Program-made: the position numbers and the translations under genes
Shown: in pieces, positions 56,820 to 64,000 of the stretch
Layout: the number at the start of each line of letters is the position of its first letter
Numbering within the stretch: the first letter of the stretch is position 1
Notes under the pieces: model-generated
The model's database searches: none
Seen by the model: only the letters and a program-made list of their open reading frames with translations
Told to the model about the DNA's origin: nothing
DNA from: Mycolicibacterium moriokaense
GTDB lineage: Bacteria > Actinomycetota > Actinomycetes > Mycobacteriales > Mycobacteriaceae
Length of the DNA stretch: 64,000 bases
Assembly: GCF_003347205.1 (NCBI RefSeq)
Contig: NZ_QQBJ01000017.1
Span: 62,001-126,000 of the forward strand
Reading direction: 5' to 3'

Positions 56820-57841
56820 TGACGACCATTCTGGCCATCGAGAGTTCCTGCGACGAAACCGGAATCGGCATCGCGCGGCTGGGTTCCGACGGCACGGTGA
56901 CGCTGCTGGCCGACGAGGTGGCCTCCAGCGTCGACGAGCACGCGAGGTTCGGCGGCGTCGTCCCCGAGATCGCGTCGCGCGCGCACCTGGAGGCGCTGGG
57001 ACCGACGATGCGCCGGGCGCTGGACGCGGCGGGCATCGAGCGGCCGGATGTCGTCGCGGCCACCATCGGGCCGGGGCTGGCGGGGGCCCTGCTGGTGGGG
57101 GTGGCCGCCGCGAAGGCCTACGCCGTCGCCTGGCAGGTGCCGTTCTACGCGGTCAACCATCTCGGCGGGCATCTTGCCGCCGACGTGCTCGACCACGGCC
57201 CGCTGCCCGAATGCGTCGGCCTGCTGGTCTCCGGCGGCCACACCAACCTGCTGCATGTGCGGTCGCTGGCCGAACCGATCGAGGAGCTGGGCAGCACCGT
57301 CGACGACGCCGCGGGCGAGGCCTACGACAAGGTGGCCCGGCTGCTCGGCCTGGGCTATCCCGGCGGCAAGGTGCTCGACGACCTGGCCCGCGACGGCGAC
57401 CGCGACGCCATCGTGTTCCCCCGCGGCATGACCGGCCCGCGCGACGACCCGTACGCGTTCAGCTTCTCGGGGCTCAAGACGGCCGTCGCCCGCTACGTCG
57501 AGAAGAATCCCGCCGCGCAGCAGGCGGACGTGGCGGCGGGCTTTCAGGAGGCGGTGGCCGACGTGCTGACCCGCAAGGCCGTGCGGGCCGCCACCGAACT
57601 CGACGTGTCGACGCTGCTGATCGCCGGCGGGGTGGCGGCCAACTCGCGGCTGCGGGAATTGGCCCAGCAGCGGTGCGACGACAACGGGCTGACGCTGCGC
57701 ATCCCGCGCCCGCGGCTGTGCACCGACAACGGCGCGATGATCGCCTCGTTCGCCGCGCACCTGGTGGCGGCGGGTGCCGCGCCGTCTCCGCTCGACGTGG
57801 CCAGCGATCCGGGTCTGCCGGTGGTGAAAGGACAGCTGTGA
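56816..57841 (+). CDS. tsaD: tRNA N6-adenosine threonylcarbamoyltransferase TsaD
   Basis: A 341-aa protein starting [20 protein letters not shown]. The metal-binding pair is in [10 protein letters not shown] (HxxxH). It also has [13 protein letters not shown], and [13 protein letters not shown] near the C-terminus. It transfers threonylcarbamoyl to tRNA A37. An ATG 3 nt further in (56819) could also start. Confidence 0.96.
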   Translation: MMTTILAIESSCDETGIGIARLGSDGTVTLLADEVASSVDEHARFGGVVPEIASRAHLEALGPTMRRALDAAGIERPDVVAATIGPGLAGALLVGVAAAKAYAVAWQVPFYAVNHLGGHLAADVLDHGPLPECVGLLVSGGHTNLLHVRSLAEPIEELGSTVDDAAGEAYDKVARLLGLGYPGGKVLDDLARDGDRDAIVFPRGMTGPRDDPYAFSFSGLKTAVARYVEKNPAAQQADVAAGFQEAVADVLTRKAVRAATELDVSTLLIAGGVAANSRLRELAQQRCDDNGLTLRIPRPRLCTDNGAMIASFAAHLVAAGAAPSPLDVASDPGLPVVKGQL

Positions 57842-58290
57842 GCAGTTCAGAGGACAAGCTCGAGATCATCGAATTGCTCTACCGCTACGCCGAACTCATC
57901 GACGCCGGTGATTTCGACGGCGTCGGTGAGCTGCTGAGCCGCGGCAGCTTCATGGGCGTGTCAGGAGCGCAGAGCATCGCGAAGCTGTTCGCGAAAACCA
58001 CGCGCCGCTACCCAGACCACGGAAACACCCCGCGCACGAGACATCTGGTGCTCAACCCGATCGTCGAACTCCGCGGCGACGACATCGCGGCCTCGCGGTC
58101 CACGTTCTGCGTGCTGCAGGACACCGAGACGGTGCCGATCCAGCCGATCGTCGTCGGCCGCTACCACGACGAATTCGGCCGCGACGCCGGCTCCGGCGGT
58201 TGGCATTTCACCGAGCGCACGGTCGAGATCCAGATGACCGGCGACGTGTCGGCCCATCTGATGATCGACCCCGCGGCGTTCGCGGAGTAG
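57838..58290 (+). CDS. SnoaL/NTF2-like protein
   Basis: A 150-aa alpha+beta-barrel protein starting [20 protein letters not shown], typical of the SnoaL-like superfamily, which includes cyclases, dehydratases and non-catalytic proteins. The end is [19 protein letters not shown]. The GTG start overlaps tsaD by GTGA. Function is unknown; the pocket residues cannot be judged from sequence. Confidence 0.82.
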   Translation: MSSSEDKLEIIELLYRYAELIDAGDFDGVGELLSRGSFMGVSGAQSIAKLFAKTTRRYPDHGNTPRTRHLVLNPIVELRGDDIAASRSTFCVLQDTETVPIQPIVVGRYHDEFGRDAGSGGWHFTERTVEIQMTGDVSAHLMIDPAAFAE

Positions 58291-58295
58291 CCGCC

Positions 58296-59288
58296 GTGCA
58301 TTACGACCTGCGTCTGCGCCCCGAGCAGCCGGCCACGCCCGCACCGGATGCGTTCACCGTCCACCGGCGGGAGGTGGCGCCGACACCGGGCCGCGACGGG
58401 TTGTCGCTGGCGTTCGTCCACGAAGGGGTCGGGGGATATCCGCTTCTGCTGCTGCACGGCTACCCCGAGACCAAGCGCATCTGGTGGCGCAACATCGCGG
58501 CGCTGGCCGACGCCGGCTACGAGGTGATCGCCCCCGACCTGCGCGGCTACGGCGACTCGGACCTCTCGGCGCAGGACGTCTACGACCTCGCCGCGTGGAG
58601 CCGTGACGTGTATCTGCTGGTCCACGACGTGCTCGGGCACGAGCATTGCGGCGTGGTCGGCGGCGATCTCGGCGGCGTCGTCGCCGTCGACCTGCTGCAC
58701 CGCTATCCGGGCTTCGTCGACAAGCTGGTGTTCTTCGACTCCGTGCCGCCGTTCCTGTTCGACGACTTCGCTGCGGCGGGCATCGACGTGGGCGCCATCC
58801 GGGCCATCGGCGACGGCCCGACCAGCGACTACCGCTACCTGCAGGGCGCGACGCCGGACGAGCTGGCCGCCGAGCTGGACACGCCGGCCAAGCGCAGGCG
58901 CTACATCGCCGGAATGTACGGCCACCGGCTGTGGGCCTCGCCGGGGACCTTCGTCGCAGCGGACGTCGATTTCATGACCGAGCCGTTCTCCACCGAAGAG
59001 CGGATGCGCGCGGGCTGGGCCGCCTACCAGCTCATGCACGGGCGCGAGGTCAGCGAGCCGCCGCTCCTCGACCGCAAGGTCGATGTTCCCACCCTGATCC
59101 TCTACGGCATGGACGACCAGGTCGTCGGCCCCGATTTCCTGCCTACCTGCGAAGTCGCGTTCACCGACCGGACGGGGCCTGTGGTGCTGCCCGGCGCCGG
59201 GCATTTTCTGCAGTGGGAGCGCGCCGACCTGTTCAACCCGCTGGTCATCGCCTATTTCGGCGATGTGCGCGTTCGCCATGGGAGATAG
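58296..59288 (+). CDS. Epoxide hydrolase/haloalkane dehalogenase-type alpha/beta hydrolase
   Basis: A 330-aa protein with LLLLHGYPETKRIWWRNIAA (oxyanion HGYP), Asp nucleophile in VVGGDLGGVVAVD, and a C-terminal His in VVLPGAGHFLQWE. An Asp nucleophile in GxDxG marks the epoxide hydrolase, haloacetate dehalogenase and haloalkane dehalogenase group rather than esterases. The GTG start lies 5 nt after the SnoaL gene. It is not part of the conserved tsa cluster function and lies just before the groES promoter. Confidence 0.85.
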   Translation: MHYDLRLRPEQPATPAPDAFTVHRREVAPTPGRDGLSLAFVHEGVGGYPLLLLHGYPETKRIWWRNIAALADAGYEVIAPDLRGYGDSDLSAQDVYDLAAWSRDVYLLVHDVLGHEHCGVVGGDLGGVVAVDLLHRYPGFVDKLVFFDSVPPFLFDDFAAAGIDVGAIRAIGDGPTSDYRYLQGATPDELAAELDTPAKRRRYIAGMYGHRLWASPGTFVAADVDFMTEPFSTEERMRAGWAAYQLMHGREVSEPPLLDRKVDVPTLILYGMDDQVVGPDFLPTCEVAFTDRTGPVVLPGAGHFLQWERADLFNPLVIAYFGDVRVRHGR

Positions 59289-59303
59289 GCATGGGCCGAC
59301 CTT

Positions 59304-59335
59304 GAGTGCTAGCACTCTCATGTATAGAGTGCTAG
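59304..59335 (+). promoter_or_regulatory. CIRCE element (HrcA operator) with an extra half-site, groES promoter region
   Basis: CTAGCACTC (59309-59317), a 9-nt spacer and GAGTGCTAG (59327-59335) form a perfect CIRCE. A further GAGTGCTAG at 59304-59312 overlaps the left arm, making the 14-bp palindrome GAGTGCTAGCACTC. HrcA is known to repress groESL through CIRCE in mycobacteria. It lies 110 nt upstream of groES. Confidence 0.92.
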
Positions 59336-59444
59336 GTGGCAGGCGGCCACGCTCTCGCCCGGCACCCGCGACGACGGCGCGAAGGCAGGGGCGCATGCCA
59401 ATACCTACTGGAGCTGTGCAACCCGAACTACTGGAAGGGCAATC

Positions 59445-59747
59445 GTGGCGAGCGTGAACATCAAGCCACTCGAGGACAAGATCCTCGTACAGGCCAACGA
59501 GGCCGAGACCACGACCGCATCTGGTCTGGTCATCCCGGACACCGCCAAGGAGAAGCCGCAGGAAGGCACCGTCGTCGCCGTCGGCCCCGGCCGGTGGGAC
59601 GAGGACGGCGAGAAGCGGATTCCGCTGGACGTGTCCGAGGGCGACACCGTCATCTACAGCAAGTACGGCGGCACCGAGATCAAGTACAACAACGAGGAGT
59701 ACCTGATCCTGTCCGCGCGCGACGTGCTGGCAATCGTCAACAAGTAA
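59445..59747 (+). CDS. groES: Co-chaperonin GroES
   Basis: A 100-aa protein starting [20 protein letters not shown]. The mobile loop is in [20 protein letters not shown], and the C-terminal segment [19 protein letters not shown] is conserved. It forms the heptameric lid of GroEL. The GTG start has GGAAGGG upstream. It is heat-inducible through CIRCE and cotranscribed with groEL1. Confidence 0.97.
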   Translation: MASVNIKPLEDKILVQANEAETTTASGLVIPDTAKEKPQEGTVVAVGPGRWDEDGEKRIPLDVSEGDTVIYSKYGGTEIKYNNEEYLILSARDVLAIVNK

Positions 59748-59760
59748 CGACGTACGTGAC

Positions 59761-59802
59761 CGCCCCGGTGATCCCCGCATACAGCGGCGGATTCCCGGGG
59801 CG
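59761..59802 (+). other. Structured groES-groEL1 intercistronic hairpin
   Basis: CGCCCCGG (59761-59768) pairs perfectly with CCGGGGCG (59795-59802) around an inner CCGC/GCGG hairpin. It occupies the 83-nt gap between the two genes. Cleavage of the groES-groEL1 message in this gap has been described in M. tuberculosis (from memory), so it may be a processing or differential-expression element. Confidence 0.5.
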
Positions 59803-59812
59803 TCATGCATGA

Positions 59813-61456
<1,644 letters not shown>

Positions 61457-61474
61457 GAAGCGCTGAACGACGAG

Positions 61475-61503
61475 ACACCCCGGTGCGAAGTTCACCGGGG
61501 TGT
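61475..61503. terminator. Terminator between groEL1 and the convergent oxidase gene
   Basis: A perfect 11-bp stem ACACCCCGGTG (61475-61485)/CACCGGGGTGT (61493-61503), 7-nt loop, followed by TTCCGTCTT. It lies between convergent stops at 61456 and 61562. Confidence 0.85.
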
Positions 61504-61561
61504 TTCCGTCTTATGGGCAGGCTCCGGGCCCGACGCTCGGAAACCGCAAACGGCCGCCGGA

Positions 61562-63430
61562 TCAAGGTTTTACCCGGATTCTGAAGATGAGGGTTTCGAG
61601 CGCACCGAAAGCGCCACGGGCGCTGATGTACAGCCGTTTGGTGTCGTACCCGGCCACATCTTTCATCGTTTCGGCACCGAAGCGCGCGCGGGTTTGTCCG
61701 TCGATGATCGTGACGTCGGCGCCGAGCAGGGCGTGCCTGATGTGGTCCCGCTCGGTGCCGATGGCGGTCGCGACGAGTTCTCCGATGGTGCGTTGCACGC
61801 CGGTGTTCGACACGGCGGCACAGGTGACTCCGTGCTCGTCGAGGTGGCGATTGAGTTCCTCGACGGTGGTGTCCGCGCCGACGACAAGGCTGAGGTTGTC
61901 CAGGTTAATGGTGATGTCAGTGTTGTTACCGACGGTGAGTGCGGCGCTCGGATCAAAAGTGTTGCTTCGGGTCAGGGCGTCGCGCACGGCGGCACCGAAA
62001 GCGCTCGTATCGGGCTCATCAGCGGCTACGTCGGGGAGCATGATGCCGGGGTTGAGCAGCCCGGCAGGATCGAAAGCCTTCTTGATCGAGCGTTGTGCAG
62101 CGATCTCCACCGGTGTGAACCGTTTCGTCATGAACGGGATCTTCTCGGTGCCGACACCGTGCTCACCGGTGATGGTGCCGCCCAGATCAAGTGCGGCTTC
62201 GATGATCTCGTTGTTCGCCGCTTCCAAAGCGGATGCCGCCAGTGGATTGTCCTTGTCATAGAACGTCGTGGGGTGCAAGTCGCCGTCGCCGGCGTGACCG
62301 CATACCGCGATGAACAGCAGCCCGTCGGAATGGCGTGCGGCGATGGACTGAATGGCTTCTTGCATCTCGGGTATGCGGTCGCGGGGCACGGTCACATCGC
62401 CGATGAAGAAGCCTTTGCCGCTCTGCACTACTGAGTTGGGGGCATTGAGGCGGCCGTACCACATTGCGGCACGGTCTTTCTCGTCCTCGGCGACTCGGAC
62501 CTCGGTCGCTCTCTCGCCCAGCACTCGTTCCACGATGGCCTGATCTCGCGCCACTTCTGCTGCGGTTCCGTCGACGTCGATGAGCACAATCGAATCGGCG
62601 TCCAGCGGATAGCCGGTGTCATAGAATTGTTGTAACCCGGCGATGCCTGCCCGATCCAGCCACTCCACGGCAGCCGGTACCACGCCGGTGGCGATGATGG
62701 CGGCGATGGTGTCAGCGGCCTCCCGCGCCGAGGAGAATGCGCCCATGAGACTATGCGTGACGGCGGCGATCGGGCGCAGGGCAACGGTTGCCTCGGTGAT
62801 GATTCCGAGCGTCCCTTCTGATCCGATGAGGACACCGAGTAGGTCCGGGCCTTGGTCGTCAGCGCTGAAGGTGACTGTCGATCCGTCGGGCAGGACGACG
62901 TTGACCCTCAGGACGTGGTTGTAGGTGACGCCGTACTTCAGCGCGTGTGGGCCACCGGCGTTTTCGATGATGTTCCCGCCAACGGTGGCCAGGTGCGCCG
63001 AGACGGGATCGGGTGAGAAGCACAATCCGTGCGGAGCCAATGCCGTTTGAAGGTCGGAGTTCACGACTCCGGCTTCGACTCGGGCGCGGCGATTCTCGAC
63101 ATCGATGTCGAGGATTCTATTCAGCCCGGTGAGATCCAGCAGGACCCGGCCTGCGGCCGGCATCATTCCGCCCGAACAGTTCGATGCACCGCCGCGTGGC
63201 ACGACCGCGACGCCATGCTCGGAGGCCAGGCGCATGATTGCGGCGATGTCGTCGCGGCCATGGGGGCGCAGCAACAGGCCCGCTATTCCTCCAACGCCCC
63301 AGTAGTCGCGGCCGCGTTCGATGAGCGCGCCCTCGTCGGTGGTGATGTCACCGTGGGCGGCAGCCGCTGTCGCGAACCGTTCAAGAGCCACACTGTCTGG
63401 GGCCTGAAGATCACGAGTGCCAGTAGACAT
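61562..63430 (-). CDS. FAD-linked oxidase: GlcD-GlcE-like fusion
   Basis: A 622-aa protein. Residues about 1-480 are a GlcD/D-lactate dehydrogenase-type FAD-binding_4 plus FAD-oxidase C domain (VVPRGGASNCSGGMMPAAG, PVSAHLATVGGNIIENAGG, GHAGDGDLHPTTFY, GEHGVGTEKIPFM). From about 500 a second FAD-binding-like segment resembles GlcE (RFGAETMKDVAGYDTKRLYI). Fusing the two glycolate oxidase subunits is uncommon. It should oxidise a 2-hydroxy acid. The ATG at 63430 follows GGAGGGG and lies 1 nt after the tautomerase stop. Confidence 0.85.
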   Translation of the reverse strand: MSTGTRDLQAPDSVALERFATAAAAHGDITTDEGALIERGRDYWGVGGIAGLLLRPHGRDDIAAIMRLASEHGVAVVPRGGASNCSGGMMPAAGRVLLDLTGLNRILDIDVENRRARVEAGVVNSDLQTALAPHGLCFSPDPVSAHLATVGGNIIENAGGPHALKYGVTYNHVLRVNVVLPDGSTVTFSADDQGPDLLGVLIGSEGTLGIITEATVALRPIAAVTHSLMGAFSSAREAADTIAAIIATGVVPAAVEWLDRAGIAGLQQFYDTGYPLDADSIVLIDVDGTAAEVARDQAIVERVLGERATEVRVAEDEKDRAAMWYGRLNAPNSVVQSGKGFFIGDVTVPRDRIPEMQEAIQSIAARHSDGLLFIAVCGHAGDGDLHPTTFYDKDNPLAASALEAANNEIIEAALDLGGTITGEHGVGTEKIPFMTKRFTPVEIAAQRSIKKAFDPAGLLNPGIMLPDVAADEPDTSAFGAAVRDALTRSNTFDPSAALTVGNNTDITINLDNLSLVVGADTTVEELNRHLDEHGVTCAAVSNTGVQRTIGELVATAIGTERDHIRHALLGADVTIIDGQTRARFGAETMKDVAGYDTKRLYISARGAFGALETLIFRIRVKP

Positions 63431-63431
63431 T

Positions 63432-63851
63432 TCAGTCGGTTTCCCCTCCGCCGGTTGCGGTCTCGCGCAACCACGCTTCCTCTTCTCCTGGAGCCGGCAG
63501 CACCCGGCCACCTTCGATGGCCAAGTGTGCGGGGCTGTTCTGAATGACGACTAGAACCCGCTTCGCGGGGATCCCTGTTACCCGCGACGCCGCTGCTGCG
63601 ACTTCGGCGACCAATTGGCTACTTTGGGCTTCCGGATGTCCGGTACGGACCCACCCGTTGATCAGCAGCGGTCGTGCAGGCTGCCCGTCGGTGTACACGG
63701 CGTCGACGGGCAATTCGTGAAAGACGACGTTCACGTACGCGCCGGGAACGTGATTGATCATCGAATGGATTCTGGTCACCTCTGCGGCCAGATCAGCCTT
63801 GGTGACGGCGCTCAGCGTCGACTGCACGGTGGTGCACGTGTAGACCGGCAT
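63432..63851 (-). CDS. Tautomerase-superfamily protein (cis-CaaD-like)
   Basis: A 139-aa protein with the catalytic Pro1 after Met removal (MPVYTCTTVQ). The fold is that of the 4-oxalocrotonate tautomerase superfamily in its long, fused form, with NVVFHELPVDAVYTDGQPAR and LVVIQNSPAHLAIEGGRVLP recalling cis-3-chloroacrylic acid dehalogenase and its relatives. Substrate is unknown. It sits between a TPP enzyme gene (3-nt gap) and the FAD oxidase, in one minus-strand operon. Confidence 0.83.
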   Translation of the reverse strand: MPVYTCTTVQSTLSAVTKADLAAEVTRIHSMINHVPGAYVNVVFHELPVDAVYTDGQPARPLLINGWVRTGHPEAQSSQLVAEVAAAASRVTGIPAKRVLVVIQNSPAHLAIEGGRVLPAPGEEEAWLRETATGGGETD

Positions 63852-63854
63852 CGC

Positions 63855-64000
63855 TCAGCCCAGAGCCGGCAGATGTGACTGTGTGGGCACGACGAGGACT
63901 GTGGGCCCGTCGGCCTCCAGGGCAGCCTTGAACTCCTGGGCGAGTTCTTCTGAGCTTCCCACGTTGGCCGTCCGGCACCCGAAACCCGTTGCCAGCGCTG
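63855..64000 (-). CDS. C-terminal end of a thiamine diphosphate-dependent enzyme (partial)
   Basis: The last 47 residues of a protein entering from the right edge: ATGFGCRTANVGSSEELAQE and ALEADGPTVLVVPTQSHLPA before the stop. This matches the end of acetolactate synthase/benzoylformate decarboxylase-type TPP enzymes. The start, TPP motif and catalytic Glu are outside the window. Confidence 0.72.
   Translation of the reverse strand, partial: ALATGFGCRTANVGSSEELAQEFKAALEADGPTVLVVPTQSHLPALG

Overview
The window is GC-rich (except about 36,000-36,250), densely coded DNA from a mycobacterium, most likely a fast-growing Mycolicibacterium-type species; this assignment is inference. The evidence is the gene order infA-rpmJ-rpsM-rpsK-rpsD-rpoA-rplQ-truA, cutinase-like genes, a complete ESX-4 locus (eccB4, mycP4, eccD4, eccC4, esxU, esxT), rplM-rpsI-glmM, glmS-nnr-gadB-alr-tsaE-tsaB-rimI-tsaD-groES-groEL1, the His-rich GroEL1 tail, and frequent 4-nt ATGA/GTGA stop/start overlaps.

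Layout: 1-1071 holds the start of a response regulator/thioredoxin-reductase fusion (minus strand, running off the left edge). 1345-5965 is the ribosomal protein/RNA polymerase operon ending in truA. 6071-8166 has three secreted cutinase-like hydrolases, followed by an EamA transporter divergent from a CGNR zinc-finger regulator. 9837-19207 is an accessory block. A tightly coupled minus-strand operon (560-aa unknown, 184-aa unknown, 1067-aa cyclase/AAA/TPR protein, 692-aa FAD oxidoreductase) diverges from a plus-strand pair (239-aa unknown plus a polyprenyl synthetase). I regard this as the best candidate for an undescribed system. 19322-30758 is a PE-PPE-domain hydrolase and the ESX-4 locus. 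30909-33838 is a GAF-domain regulator and an aldehyde dehydrogenase with a clear dyad operator candidate between them. 34166-39959 is rplM-rpsI, an AIM24 protein, a small secreted protein, glmM and two ESX-related proteins. 40027-41590 is a decayed zone with a broken alpha/beta-hydrolase-cyclase gene and an HNH remnant around an intact thioesterase. 41847-44514 has two small secreted proteins around an LLM oxidoreductase/hydrolase pair. 44633-49557 is glmS, a small ORF, nnr and gadB. 49570-52844 is a pair of coupled Baeyer-Villiger-type monooxygenases. 52968-58290 is alr, a hydrolase and the tRNA t6A genes in one overlapping chain. 59309-61456 is CIRCE-controlled groES-groEL1. 61562-64000 is a minus-strand catabolic-looking cluster (TPP enzyme end, tautomerase, GlcD-GlcE fusion).

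Working together: the backbone supplies translation, RNA polymerase alpha, amino-sugar and peptidoglycan precursors (glmM, glmS, alr), tRNA modification and chaperonins. ESX-4 supplies a type VII secretion core. The cutinases and PE-PPE hydrolase are envelope or secreted esterases next to it. The accessory block combines signalling (cyclase/AAA), isoprenoid synthesis and FAD redox chemistry. No rRNA, tRNA, CRISPR array or complete insertion sequence was found. All calls are from reading the sequence; no database search was run.
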